A stretch of 64,000 bases of DNA from Lapillicoccus jejuensis (GCF_006715055.1 NZ_VFMN01000001.1:744001-808000), one strand, 5' to 3'. Shown: positions 8,954-18,242, counted from the stretch's first letter. Translations and numbers: made by a program. The notes: generated by a model from the letters alone, not told the origin.

Positions 8954-9048
8954 GCGGGCTCGGCGGGCTCGGCGGGCTCGGCGGGCTCGGCGGGCTCGGC
9001 GGGCTCGGCGGGCTCGGCGGGCTCGGCGGGCTCGGCGGGCTCGGCGGG
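8954..9048. repeat. Minisatellite: ten tandem 9-bp units (GCGGGCTCG)
   Basis: Ten exact copies of a 9-bp unit run from 8954 to 9043, followed by a 5-bp partial copy. The unit length is a multiple of three, so every frame reads as an amino-acid repeat (Gly-Leu-Gly, Gly-Ser-Ala or Ser-Pro-Pro). No frame has a convincing start, ribosome site or flanking domain, so I read the 8828-9080 gap as non-coding. Apart from this array I see nothing in it. Confidence 0.95.
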
Positions 9049-9080
9049 GCCAGCATGTCAGCGCTGGCGTCGCCGAAACG

Positions 9081-9494
9081 TCAGTCCTCATCAACGACGA
9101 TTGCGTCTGACTCCGGCGTCAGCTCGAACACGACACGCTCAGGAAATTCGACCTCCTCGACGAGCACCCGAAGCGCGTACCGGCCGACAGTGGCGTCCAG
9201 CTGCTTGGCGTCATCATGGGCCGCGTCGGCAAGGGTCACGACTCCAGATGCGGTGACGAACTCTCCCTCGTACACGCACGTCAGCTCGTCCGGGCAGCGA
9301 CCCACCCACACCTCGGCCGTCGCCTCCCCGTCGACCTCGTGCTGGATGCGCGCCACCACGATCGAGCGGGCAGCGGCGACCCCCCGGTCGTCCAGGAGCG
9401 AGGGCACCTGTTCTCTCGATGAGGGATCACCCATCACCGTCAAGCCCCAGGGCCAGTCGCGGCGAACAAGCAGCACCTGTCGTCCCTCGGGCAT
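9081..9494 (-). CDS. Hypothetical acidic protein
   Basis: I do not recognise this 137-residue protein. It begins MPEGRQVLLVRRDWPWG and is acidic overall, with a C-terminal half rich in Val and Glu (VEEVEFPERVVFELTPESD) that suggests a small alpha/beta fold. It has no signal peptide or membrane segment. The ATG at 9494 is preferred to the upstream in-frame start at 9545, which would cross the right arm of the flanking inverted repeat. No strong ribosome site is visible. Composition is less extreme than in neighbours, as with the other gene of this islet. Confidence 0.6.
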   Translation of the reverse strand: MPEGRQVLLVRRDWPWGLTVMGDPSSREQVPSLLDDRGVAAARSIVVARIQHEVDGEATAEVWVGRCPDELTCVYEGEFVTASGVVTLADAAHDDAKQLDATVGRYALRVLVEEVEFPERVVFELTPESDAIVVDED

Positions 9495-9526
9495 GCGCAC
9501 AGTATGGGCGGCCGGTAGGGACCGCC

Positions 9527-9554
9527 GCGCGGAAAGTGGCAACAAGTGGGGTCT
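9527..9554. repeat. Right arm of the 28-bp imperfect inverted repeat
   Basis: This is the inverted partner of 7911-7938, with core GTGGCAACAAGTGGGGT. It lies between the start of the hypothetical gene at 9494 and the end of the VOC-TPR gene at 9582. I found no obvious target-site duplication immediately outside the arms. Confidence 0.75.
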
Positions 9555-9581
9555 TGCAGGCGGACACTCCGCGGGGTGTCG

Positions 9582-10484
9582 TCAGTCGCCGGCGAGCGAA
9601 CGCAGGTACTCGGCGTTCCCGCGCAGCGCGGCGGCGTACCGCTTCGCGTCGTCAGCCTCGCCACCCTCGGCGCTCGAGGCGACCGCCTCGAGGAGAAGCG
9701 CGACCGCCTCGTCGAGCCGTCCCGCCGCGTGCAGCGTCAGCGCCTCGAAGGCCATGAGCGACACCGACTCCGGGTACGCCTCGCGGGCCTGCGCGAACAC
9801 CACGAGCGACCTCTCGGTCTCGCCGAGGTTGCGCAGCGTCGAGCCGTACTGCACGCCGCATCGCCGCAGCACGTCGCCCTCGAGCCCGGCGTCGAGCGCG
9901 CGCTCGTAGAACCCGCGGGCCACCTCCTCCTCCCCCGCGGTGTCGTGCGCTCCCCCGACCTCGTAGAGCACGCGGGCGTCGTCCGGGTGCTCTACGAGGA
10001 CCCGGTGCAGCGCCTCGATCGTCGGCTGCATGGCGTCCCGGTCGCGCGCGGCGACGATCCGGTCCAGCTCGGCGTCGAGCTCGGCCCGCGCCGGGTCCGT
10101 CGCCCCGCCCACCGGCGGCGCCCAGCCCGGGCGCGGGACGAGGCAGAACGGGTGACCGGCCGGGTCGGCCCACACGTGCGCCGCGGCGTCGAGAGACCGC
10201 GCCCCGAGACGCCGTACGGCGTCGTCCGCCGCCTCCACGTCGTCCACCATGACGTCGAGGTGGACCTGCTGCGGCACACGCGGATCCGGCCACGTCGACG
10301 GCGCCAGGCCCGGTGCGCGCTGGAACGCCCACCCCGACGTGGTCGTGTCCTGCGACACGACCACGAAGTCGTCCGAGGAATGGGTCACCGGGAGACCGAG
10401 CACCTGCGACCAGAACTCCGCCGCAGCGGACGGGTCGGGGGCGTCGAGGATCACGTGGTGCGCGCGGCCGATCACGGACCCCAC
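9582..10484 (-). CDS. VOC (glyoxalase-like) domain fused to tetratricopeptide repeats
   Basis: The 300-residue protein has two parts. Residues 1 to about 118 look like a VOC domain: HHVILDAPDPSAAAEFW at the start, QVHLDVMVDDVEAADDAV in the middle and WADPAGHPFCLVPRP at the end, a layout that usually binds metal and a small ligand. Residues from about 145 form helical TPR-like repeats (LVEHPDDARVLYEVGG, AREAYPESVSLMAFEAL, AAGRLDEAVALLLEAV). The frame is continuous, so this is a true fusion rather than two overlapping genes. The start is GTG at 10484, 20 bases from the divergent phosphotransferase. The function is unknown. Confidence 0.82.
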   Translation of the reverse strand: MGSVIGRAHHVILDAPDPSAAAEFWSQVLGLPVTHSSDDFVVVSQDTTTSGWAFQRAPGLAPSTWPDPRVPQQVHLDVMVDDVEAADDAVRRLGARSLDAAAHVWADPAGHPFCLVPRPGWAPPVGGATDPARAELDAELDRIVAARDRDAMQPTIEALHRVLVEHPDDARVLYEVGGAHDTAGEEEVARGFYERALDAGLEGDVLRRCGVQYGSTLRNLGETERSLVVFAQAREAYPESVSLMAFEALTLHAAGRLDEAVALLLEAVASSAEGGEADDAKRYAAALRGNAEYLRSLAGD

Positions 10485-10504
10485 CCTGCCGCTACCGTCG
10501 CCCC

Positions 10505-11549
10505 GTGCGCGACCTCGTGGCCGAGTGGACCTCCCCGCAGGGGGTCGAGGACCTGACCGGCTGGGTCGACGACGTCCTCGTCGCCCGCGGCGAGCACCGC
10601 CGCGGCCCGCTCGACCCGATCCGGGTCCGCTTCTGGTCGGCCGTGTTCCGCCTCGACACCGACCACGGCCGGCGCTGGGTGAAGCTCGGCAACCCGGGCC
10701 AGGCGTTCGAGGGCGCGCTGCTGCGGCAGCTCGGCGCGCTCGTCCCCGACGAGGTGCTGGCCCCGCTCGCCGTGGACGAGACCGCCGGCCGCTGGCTGCT
10801 CCCCGACGGCGGTCCGACCCTGCGCGACGCCGGCGCCGAGTCCGTCGCCGACCGCGCCGCGCTGCTCGTCCAGGTGGCCGACCTGCAGCAGCGCACCGCC
10901 GGGGAGCGGCACCGGCTCACCGCCGTCCCCGCCCTCCCGCAGGCCGACACGACGCCGTACGTCGTCGCGCTGGTCGACCGGCTCGCCGCCCTCCCCCCGG
11001 ACGACCCGCAGTCGGTCACCGCCGAGCAGGTCGCCCGGTGGCGCCGTGGCCTCGACGCCCTCGACGCCGCGGTCGCCCGGCTGATCGCGCTCGGGCTGCC
11101 CGACACCCTCCAGCCGGCGACGTCCACGCCGACAACGCCTGCGTCCCGCTCCACCCGGGCGGTCCCGCGCGGCTGCTCGACCTCGGCGACGCCGTGTGGG
11201 GCCATCCGTTCGGCGTGCTGCACCTGCCGCTGCGCCAGGCCGTCGGGGCCCGGCTCACCGACCCGCTCCCCGAGGGCGACGCCGTCACCGCGCTCGCCGG
11301 CGCCTACTCGACCGGTGGCCGGCCGTCCCTCGCGACCCGGGCGAGCGGCGCCGGCTGCTCGACGACGCCGACCGGGTCGGCGCCATCCACCGGGTCGCCT
11401 CCTGGGAGCGGCTGCTCGCCCCCGTCGACCCGGCGTCGGTCCCCCCGCCCGTGCCGCGCCTCGCGGACTGGGTGCAGCAGGCGTGCCGGACCTGGGAAGC
11501 GGCTGGGTGGTGCGAGCGGCGCGGGACGACCCGGCGCGGGCGGGTCTAG
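10505..11549 (+). pseudogene. Aminoglycoside phosphotransferase-family kinase, disrupted by two frameshifts
   Basis: The N-terminal part reads as a protein-kinase-like phosphotransferase (VRFWSAVFRLDTDHGRRWVKLGN, about residues 40-62). At about 11116 the frame is lost one base before the Brenner-like catalytic motif, which continues in another frame as GDVHADN followed by LLDLGDAVWGHPF. A second shift near 11314 moves the C-terminus (ERRRLLDDADRVGAIHRVASWERLL) to the third frame, which stops at 11549. Each shift is explained by one missing base, in a G run at the first site. The gene is either a recent pseudogene or carries sequencing errors. The substrate is unknown. Confidence 0.8.
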
Positions 11550-11559
11550 CGTCCGGGAG

Positions 11560-12234
11560 ATGACGACCCCGATGACCCGGCGACGCCGGTTCCGCATCTC
11601 GAGCGTGGCCCGCCTCGTCGTCTCCGGCCTGGTCGGCCTCGTCGCCGGCGGGGTCGTCGGGCTCCTCGTCGACGCGCCGTACGGCGTCCTCGCCGGCTGG
11701 ATGGGCGCGGCCGGCACCTTCCTGATCTGGACGTGGCTGCTCGTCGGGCGCATGGACGCCGACCGGACCCGGCGGCACGCGAGGTACGACGACGCCGGGC
11801 GGCGGGTCACCGACGCCGTCGTCCTCGTCGCCGCCGTCGCCAGCCTCGGCGCGGTGGCCCTGCTGCTCACCGCGAGCAGCTCGGGCTCGAAGGTGCTCCA
11901 GGCGCTGCTCAGCGTCGTCTCCGTCGCCGTGAGCTGGTTCGCGGTCCACACCATCTTCACGCTGCGCTACGGCGGGCTCTGGTACGGCGACGGGCCGCAC
12001 GGTCCCGACGGGCCGCCCGCCGGCGGGATCGGCTTCAACGAGGACGACCCACCGCGGTACGCCGACTTCGCCTACTTCGCCTTCACCGTCGGCATGACCT
12101 TCCAGGTCTCCGACACCGACATCTCCCGCACGGACATCCGGGCGCTCGTCCTGCGGCACGCGCTGCTGTCCTACCTGCTCGGCGCCGTCGTCGTCGCGGC
12201 GACGATCAACCTCGTGTCCGGGCTCGCGCACTGA
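11560..12234 (+). CDS. DUF1345 family membrane protein
   Basis: This 224-residue protein has about five hydrophobic segments (about 17-35, 40-60, 82-102, 108-130, 198-220). Its conserved centre contains [11 protein letters not shown] and [19 protein letters not shown], the signature of DUF1345 integral membrane proteins; no function is established. The ATG is 11 bases after the disrupted phosphotransferase. The second half of the loop, where the family signature lies, is intact. Confidence 0.88.
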   Translation: MTTPMTRRRRFRISSVARLVVSGLVGLVAGGVVGLLVDAPYGVLAGWMGAAGTFLIWTWLLVGRMDADRTRRHARYDDAGRRVTDAVVLVAAVASLGAVALLLTASSSGSKVLQALLSVVSVAVSWFAVHTIFTLRYGGLWYGDGPHGPDGPPAGGIGFNEDDPPRYADFAYFAFTVGMTFQVSDTDISRTDIRALVLRHALLSYLLGAVVVAATINLVSGLAH

Positions 12235-12281
12235 CCTCCCCGGCTCCTCGTGACCCGCGCCACAGGCGCAAGATGGGAGGC

Positions 12282-13694
<1,413 letters not shown>

Positions 13695-13748
13695 GGCGTC
13701 GCGCGGCCGTTCACCTGCGGGACACCCGCCCGGCCTAGGGTCACGAGG

Positions 13749-14960
13749 ATGACGACGGTGCGTCCCCTCGCGGTGCCCACGGGCCCGCGCGTCGCGCAGG
13801 TGCTGCCCGCCCTCGAGGCCGCTCTGCGCGGTGGCGCCCCGGTGGCGCCGTACGGGCCGGCGGAGCCGGCCCCGCACCTGCCCGAGCCCGACCGGCTGCC
13901 GGACGGGCTCGCCCTCTGCGTCGGCACGTCGGGGTCGACCGGACGGGTCAAGCGCGCGATGCTCACCCGCGACAACCTGCTCGCGTCGGCCCGTTCCACC
14001 CACGAGGTCCTCGGCGGCGACGGCACCTGGCTGCTCGCCATGCCCGCCCACCACGTCGCCGGGCTGCAGGTCCTCGTGCGCTCGCTCGTCGCCGGCACCA
14101 CCCCGGGCGTCCTCGACCTCGGGGGCGGCTTCACCGCCGCCGGCTTCGTCGCCGCGACGGCCGCACTGACCGGCGCGGGGCGGCGCTACACCGCCGTCGT
14201 CCCCACCCAGCTCACGCGCCTGCTGGAGGACCCCGCGGGGGCCGCGGCGCTGGCGTCGTACGACGGCGTCCTGGTCGGCGGGGCGGCGACCCCGCCCGCC
14301 GTGGTGCGCGCCGCGGCCGCGGTGGGGGTGCGGCTCGTGCGGACGTACGGCGGCAGCGAGACCGCCGGCGGGTGCGTGTACGACGGCCTGCCCCTGCCGG
14401 TCAGCGAGGTCCACATCGACAACGACGGTCACGTCGTCCTCGGCGGCGTGACCGTCGCGCACGGGTACCTCGGCGAGCCGGCGCTGACCGCCGACGCGTT
14501 CGCCGTCGACGCCGACGGCACGCGGTGGTTCCGCACCGACGACCTCGGGCGGCTCGACGACGAGGGGCGGCTCGAGATCGTCGGGCGCGCCGACGACGTC
14601 ATCAACACCGGTGGGCTCAAGGTCACGCCGGGCACGGTCGAGGACGCCGTCTCGCGGTTCGTGCCGGGGGTGCGCGACGTCGTCGTCGTCGGGACGCCGC
14701 ACCGCACCTGGGGCGAGGCGGTGTCGGCGGTGGTGACCCTGCAGCGGGGCGCGCCGACGCCGTCCCTGCGCGACGTGCGCACCGCGCTGCGCGGCGTCGT
14801 CCCCGACCACGCGCTGCCGCAGCGGCTCCTCCTTCTCGACGCGCTGCCGCTGCGCGGGCCGGGCAAGCCCGACCGGCGGGCCCTCGTGCAGGTCTTCGCG
14901 GACCAGGACGAGGCGGATGAGACACTGGTCGCTCGACGCACGGACGCGGGGCCCGGCTGA
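13749..14960 (+). CDS. menE: o-Succinylbenzoate-CoA ligase
   Basis: MenE activates o-succinylbenzoate with ATP and CoA. The 403-residue protein is a short member of the adenylate-forming superfamily. It has the phosphate-binding loop GTSGSTGRVKRAML (about residue 60), YGGSETAGG (motif A5), WFRTDDLGRLDDEG and GRADDVINTGGLKV (A7-A8), and the C-terminal lysine motif GPGKPDR (A10). The N-terminus is shorter than in typical ligases, as is common for actinobacterial MenE. PLDc_N and menA follow in the same direction. Confidence 0.92.
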   Translation: MTTVRPLAVPTGPRVAQVLPALEAALRGGAPVAPYGPAEPAPHLPEPDRLPDGLALCVGTSGSTGRVKRAMLTRDNLLASARSTHEVLGGDGTWLLAMPAHHVAGLQVLVRSLVAGTTPGVLDLGGGFTAAGFVAATAALTGAGRRYTAVVPTQLTRLLEDPAGAAALASYDGVLVGGAATPPAVVRAAAAVGVRLVRTYGGSETAGGCVYDGLPLPVSEVHIDNDGHVVLGGVTVAHGYLGEPALTADAFAVDADGTRWFRTDDLGRLDDEGRLEIVGRADDVINTGGLKVTPGTVEDAVSRFVPGVRDVVVVGTPHRTWGEAVSAVVTLQRGAPTPSLRDVRTALRGVVPDHALPQRLLLLDALPLRGPGKPDRRALVQVFADQDEADETLVARRTDAGPG

Positions 14961-14987
14961 GGGTCCTCGCGAGAGGAGGGAGCCACG

Positions 14988-15239
14988 GTGCTGCGGGTGG
15001 TGCTCACGCTGGCGAGCCTGGCGCTGACCATCTACGCGCTCATCGACTGCCTCCAGACCCCCGACGACCAGGTCAAGCACATCCCCAAGCTGTTCTGGGC
15101 GCTGCTCGTCCTGCTCGTGCCGTGGGTCGGGCCCATCTCGTGGCTCATCGCGGGGCGCACCCGCTCGCTGCCGCCGCGCGGCCGGCCCACCGGGCCGAAG
15201 GGGCCGGAGGACGACCCCGACTTCCTGCGCGGCCTGTGA
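14988..15239 (+). CDS. PLDc_N domain small membrane protein
   Basis: This 83-residue protein has two hydrophobic helices (about 4-20 and 36-56), separated by a short polar stretch with DCLQTPDDQVKHIPKLFW, followed by a basic, proline-rich tail. This matches the phospholipase D N-terminal membrane domain found as a stand-alone protein, with no catalytic part. A GAGGAGGGAG ribosome site precedes the GTG start. Such genes commonly sit beside menA and menE in actinobacteria; their role is unknown. Confidence 0.88.
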   Translation: MLRVVLTLASLALTIYALIDCLQTPDDQVKHIPKLFWALLVLLVPWVGPISWLIAGRTRSLPPRGRPTGPKGPEDDPDFLRGL

Positions 15240-15297
15240 CCGGCCCGCTCCGCCCGCCCTGCCCCTGCGCACCGAACCCGAAGGTCTGACCCCGCCC

Positions 15298-16215
15298 GTG
15301 GCCACGTTCTCCCAATGGGTCGCCGGTGCGCGACCCCGCACGCTCCCCGCCGCCGTCGCCCCCGTCGCCGTCGGCACCGCCGCCGCGCACGCGGTCGGTC
15401 GGGCCGACGCGAGCGGTGCGCTGCTGGCGCTGCTGGTCTCCCTCGCGCTCCAGGTCGGCGTCAACTACGCCAACGACTACTCCGACGGCATCCGCGGCAC
15501 GGACGCGGTCCGGGTCGGTCCGGTGCGGCTCGTCGGGCAGGAGCTCGCCGACCCGGCCGAGGTCAAGCTGGCCGCGTTCCTCAGCTTCTTCTTCGCCGCG
15601 CTCGCCGGGCTGGCGCTGGTCGCGGTGTCGCAGCAGTGGTGGCTGCTGCTCGTCGGGGTGCTCTGCGTCCTCGCGGCCTGGTACTACACGGGCGGGTCGC
15701 GGCCCTACGGGTACGCCGGGCTCGGCGAGGTCATGGTCTTCGTCTTCTTCGGGCTCGTCGCGACGCTCGGGACCCAGCTGACCCAGGCCGGTCGCGTCAC
15801 GTGGGCGGGGCTGCTCGGCGCCGTCGGCGTCGGGGGGCTGGTGACGGCGATCCTCGTGGCCAACAACCTGCGCGACATCCCCACCGACCGCGAGCAGGGC
15901 AAGCTCACCCTCGCGGTCCGGCTCGGGGACCGCGGCACGCGGGTGCTGTACGTCGCCCTCGTCGTCGTCAGCGCCGCCGCGGTCGTCGGCTGCGCGGCGC
16001 TGCAGGTGTGGTCCGACGCCGACCGCACCGCGCTGCTCGGCCACCCCGGCTGGCCCTGGGCGCTGCTCGGCCTGCTGTCCCTCCCCCTCGCCGTCCCGCT
16101 CGTGCGCGGGCTGCGCTCCGGTGCGACGGGTCGCGACCTCGTCCCCGTCCTCTCCGGCACCGGCCGCCTGACGCTCGTCTACGCGCTCCTGCTCGGCGTC
16201 GGCCTCGTCCTCTAG
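15298..16215 (+). CDS. menA: 1,4-Dihydroxy-2-naphthoate polyprenyltransferase
   Basis: MenA attaches the isoprenoid chain to dihydroxynaphthoate in the membrane. The 305-residue UbiA-family protein has the first aspartate motif NYANDYSDG (about residue 57) and the second, NNLRDIPTDREQGK (about 185-198), among eight or so membrane helices. It starts with GTG at 15298. Its stop is immediately followed by hairpin copy 1 of a locus-specific palindrome, across which it converges with the small His-rich membrane gene. Confidence 0.95.
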   Translation: MATFSQWVAGARPRTLPAAVAPVAVGTAAAHAVGRADASGALLALLVSLALQVGVNYANDYSDGIRGTDAVRVGPVRLVGQELADPAEVKLAAFLSFFFAALAGLALVAVSQQWWLLLVGVLCVLAAWYYTGGSRPYGYAGLGEVMVFVFFGLVATLGTQLTQAGRVTWAGLLGAVGVGGLVTAILVANNLRDIPTDREQGKLTLAVRLGDRGTRVLYVALVVVSAAAVVGCAALQVWSDADRTALLGHPGWPWALLGLLSLPLAVPLVRGLRSGATGRDLVPVLSGTGRLTLVYALLLGVGLVL

Positions 16216-16221
16216 CAACCA

Positions 16222-16283
16222 GACACAGGAAACCCCACGTCTGCGCGGGCTACGGTCACGGCGGACGTGGGGTTTCCTGTGTC
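16222..16283. repeat. Type A hairpin, copy 1 (perfect 20-bp arms)
   Basis: The arms 16222-16241 and 16264-16283 are perfect reverse complements (GACACAGGAAACCCCACGTC) with a 22-base loop. It lies between convergent menA and the His-rich membrane gene, and its right arm encodes the last residues of that protein. Two further copies with nearly the same arms but different loops occur at 16678 and 17846. Confidence 0.95.
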
Positions 16284-16654
16284 CAGTCGTGGTGGTGGTG
16301 GTGGTGGTGGACCGTCCGGGTCACCCGCGCGAACGGCCAGTGCAGGATGACGAACGCGCCGAGGAGGAAGCCGGTGTCGTACGCGTGCCCGTCGTGGACG
16401 GAGGCGTCGAGGCCGACCGACGGGCGGAACAGGGAGACCACGAAGGCGATCGGCAGCAGCAGCCCGTGCCAGAACCCCCACAGGAACCCGGGTGGGTCAC
16501 CTCCCGATGCTCCTGGGGCCGCCGGCGCGAACCCGAGCCGCGTCGTCAGCGCGACCACCAGGGCCAGCACGCCGAGGTTGACGACGGCCGCCAGGAGGAG
16601 GAGACGTCCCCACGGCAGCCAGGCTCGGGGCCCGCGCCACACCCATCCGCTCAT
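16256..16654 (-). CDS. Small membrane protein with a natural seven-histidine C-terminus
   Basis: This 132-residue protein has three hydrophobic segments: LLLLAAVVNLGVLALVVAL (about 18-36), FLWGFWHGLLLPIAFVVSLF (about 56-75) and GFLLGAFVILHWPF (about 92-105). It ends with seven consecutive histidines and the tail DWTQETPRPP, which is encoded by the right arm of a hairpin repeat. The histidines come from a (GTG)n tract at 16289-16310, a slippage-prone sequence. The ATG at 16654 has a GAGGAA ribosome site. The FLWGFWHG and GFLLG features recur in short unassigned bacterial membrane proteins; no function is known. Confidence 0.75.
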   Translation of the reverse strand: MSGWVWRGPRAWLPWGRLLLLAAVVNLGVLALVVALTTRLGFAPAAPGASGGDPPGFLWGFWHGLLLPIAFVVSLFRPSVGLDASVHDGHAYDTGFLLGAFVILHWPFARVTRTVHHHHHHHDWTQETPRPP

Positions 16655-16677
16655 CAGTTCCTCGCCTTCGTCGACCA

Positions 16678-16739
16678 GACACAGGAAACCCCACATCTGC
16701 CCGTCGCGGTGGCGCTTCGGACGCGGGGTTTCCTGTGTC
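16678..16739. repeat. Type A hairpin, copy 2 (17-bp arms), in a divergent intergenic region
   Basis: The arms 16678-16694 (GACACAGGAAACCCCAC) and 16723-16739 pair with one mismatch around a 28-base loop. This copy lies between two divergent genes, the membrane gene starting at 16654 and the AbiEi-like gene starting at 16847. It therefore cannot serve as an ordinary 3'-end terminator for either of them. Confidence 0.93.
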
Positions 16740-16761
16740 CGGTTGGGGTTGGGGTGACCTG

Positions 16762-16796
16762 TCCACAGGGGGTACCGGCCAGATGTCGTCCACAGG
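16762..16796 (+). promoter_or_regulatory. Paired TCCACAGG boxes upstream of AbiEi-like gene 1
   Basis: TCCACAGG occurs at 16762-16769 and 16789-16796, 27 bp apart start to start, with the second box 58 bp before the ATG. The paralogous gene at 25977 has the same two boxes 28 bp apart, with the second 59 bp before its GTG. The second box here and the first box there share their flanks, GTCGTCCACAGGCCC then GGCCCG. The box resembles the actinobacterial DnaA box (TTGTCCACA) but could be an autoregulatory operator or part of a promoter. Confidence 0.65.
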
Positions 16797-16846
16797 CCCG
16801 GCCCGCGGAGGCGCGCGCCGGCGCCGACCGCGTGCACCGTGGAGCG

Positions 16847-17842
16847 ATGCACCTGCCGGAGCTGCCCACCTGCTTCACCACCGCGGACGCGCTCAAGGCC
16901 GGCCTCACCGAGGCGAGGCTCACCCGGGCGGTGGCGCGGGGCCGCCTGGTGCGGGTACGGCGGGGCGTCTACCGGCTGCCGGGCCAGTCCGCTCCGCACG
17001 AGCGGGGCACGCATCACGTCGCGCTGCTCGGCGCGGTCCTCGCCGACCGCGACGACACCGTCGCCGCGAGCCACCTGTCCGCGGCGGCCGTGTGGGGACT
17101 GCCGCTGCCTCTCGGGGGGGTGCACGAGGTGCATCTGCTCCGTCTGCGCGGTGCCGACCGGACTCGCGTCACCACGGGCCGGGTCCGCGTCCACCACGCC
17201 GACTCGGTCGAGCCGTCACTGGACTCCGTCGCCGGGGTGCTCGTCACCAGCGCTGCCCGGACGGTCGCCGACTGCCTCGTCTCCTTCCCGCCCCGGGTGA
17301 GCGTCCCCGTCGCCGATGCCGCGCTGCACCGCGGGTTGACCAGGCCCGGGCAGGTCGCCGACGTCCTCTCCGAGATGCGCCACTGGACCGGTCGGCGGCG
17401 GTTCGCGGCCGTGTCCGTCCCGCTCGTCGACGGTCGCCGGGAGTCCTGGCTCGAGTCCTACGCCGCGGTGCTCTTCGACGAGTGGGGCCTCGACCCGGCG
17501 GTCCCCCAGCTGGTGGTGGTCGACGCGGAGGGTCGTTTCGTCGCCCGGGTCGACGGCGGGTGGCCGGGCCAGGCGACGGTGCTCGAGCTCGACGGCAAGG
17601 CCAAGTACGCGTTGCCGGGGACGGACGGGGCTGTGCAGCCCGAACGGCGGTGGGACGAGGAGAAGGCCCGCTACGACCGGCTGGGCAACCTGGGCCTGGA
17701 ACGGGTCCGGTTCGGGCTCGACGACCTGCTGCACCGGGGCGGTGGGGTGCGCAGCGAGGTGACCGCGCGACGTCGTACGGGCTCGGCCGTCCGCTTCACC
17801 GGGTGCTTCCAGGAGGTCCCGTCGCTGCGACTCCCCCTCTGA
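16847..17842 (+). CDS. AbiEi-type winged-helix protein with C-terminal Vsr/DUF559-like nuclease fold (gene 1)
   Basis: The 331-residue protein opens with a winged-helix segment typical of the AbiEi antitoxin N-terminus (FTTADALKAGLTEARLTRAV then LVRVRRGVYRLPG, residues 10-46). A middle region carries HLSAAAVWGLPLP and SAARTVADCLV. The last 130 residues look like a PD-(D/E)XK fold of the Vsr/DUF559 type: WLES (E203), RVDGGW (D236), LELDGKAKY (E247, D249, K251) and a helix WDEEKARYDRLGNLG. No cognate AbiEii toxin lies alongside, so 'antitoxin' may be a misnomer. Hairpins of one type flank the gene on both sides. A paralogue is at 25977. Confidence 0.75.
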   Translation: MHLPELPTCFTTADALKAGLTEARLTRAVARGRLVRVRRGVYRLPGQSAPHERGTHHVALLGAVLADRDDTVAASHLSAAAVWGLPLPLGGVHEVHLLRLRGADRTRVTTGRVRVHHADSVEPSLDSVAGVLVTSAARTVADCLVSFPPRVSVPVADAALHRGLTRPGQVADVLSEMRHWTGRRRFAAVSVPLVDGRRESWLESYAAVLFDEWGLDPAVPQLVVVDAEGRFVARVDGGWPGQATVLELDGKAKYALPGTDGAVQPERRWDEEKARYDRLGNLGLERVRFGLDDLLHRGGGVRSEVTARRRTGSAVRFTGCFQEVPSLRLPL

Positions 17843-17845
17843 GCC

Positions 17846-17917
17846 GACCGGACACACGAAACCCCACGATCCGGCTAAGCAGGAGCCTGGAGGACGTGGG
17901 GTTTCCTGTGTTCGGTC
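17846..17917. repeat. Type A hairpin, copy 3 (22-bp arms)
   Basis: The arms 17846-17867 and 17896-17917 pair with two mismatches around a 28-base loop; the inner sequence GAAACCCCAC is shared with copies 1 and 2. It begins four bases after the stop of AbiEi-like gene 1 and overlaps the stop codon of the convergent DUF4229 gene by two bases. Together with copy 2 it brackets the nuclease-like gene. Confidence 0.93.
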
Positions 17918-18242
17918 AGCGGTCGAGCTCGGCGTCCTCGGCGTCCTCGTCCTCGCCCTGGACCCGGCGCCGCTCGGAACGCCGCTCGGCCCGGGTGGCG
18001 AGGGCGTCGGTCATGACGTCGCGGTCGCGGCGCAGGAAGAAGAACGAGACGGCGGCCGAGGCGACGGCGGCGAGGACGAGCAGCCACGGCTGCTGCGCCT
18101 CCGAGCGCAGGCCGAGCAGCCAGAAGAGGATGAGGAAGCCGAAGAAGATCAGCAGCCGCAGCAGGGTGTAGCGCACGACGACGCCACCGACCGGCGGCTT
18201 GCGGGGCGGCATCCCGCCCTCGGGCGTGGTCTCGTCGGTCAC
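17916..18242 (-). CDS. DUF4229 family membrane protein
   Basis: This 108-residue protein has two membrane helices (about 26-45, RYTLLRLLIFFGFLILFWLLG, and 52-69, LLVLAAVASAAVSFFFL). A highly charged C-terminus follows (RAERRSERRRVQG then an Asp/Glu run). This matches DUF4229, which in actinobacteria is commonly found with ccsB, PLDc_N and men genes. The GTG start overlaps the ccsB stop (GTGA), so it is the last gene of the cytochrome c maturation operon. Function unknown. Confidence 0.85.
   Translation of the reverse strand: MTDETTPEGGMPPRKPPVGGVVVRYTLLRLLIFFGFLILFWLLGLRSEAQQPWLLVLAAVASAAVSFFFLRRDRDVMTDALATRAERRSERRRVQGEDEDAEDAELDR

Noticed and set aside
8908-9909. Open frames reading the 9-bp repeat as Gly-Leu-Gly or Ser-Pro-Pro arrays
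   Set aside because: They depend entirely on a minisatellite that is open in every frame, and have no supporting flanking domain or ribosome site.
16762-16796. TCCACAGG boxes as part of a chromosomal origin
   Set aside because: Only two boxes per locus, no A+T-rich unwinding region and no dnaA, dnaN or parAB nearby.
16847-17842. Reading AbiEi-like gene 1 as half of a complete type IV toxin-antitoxin system
   Set aside because: No AbiEii nucleotidyltransferase gene is adjacent; the C-terminal nuclease-like domain suggests a different role.
16222-17917. Considered the three type A hairpins as a CRISPR array
   Set aside because: Copies are palindromic pairs hundreds of bases apart with genes between; there are no regular spacers and no cas genes.
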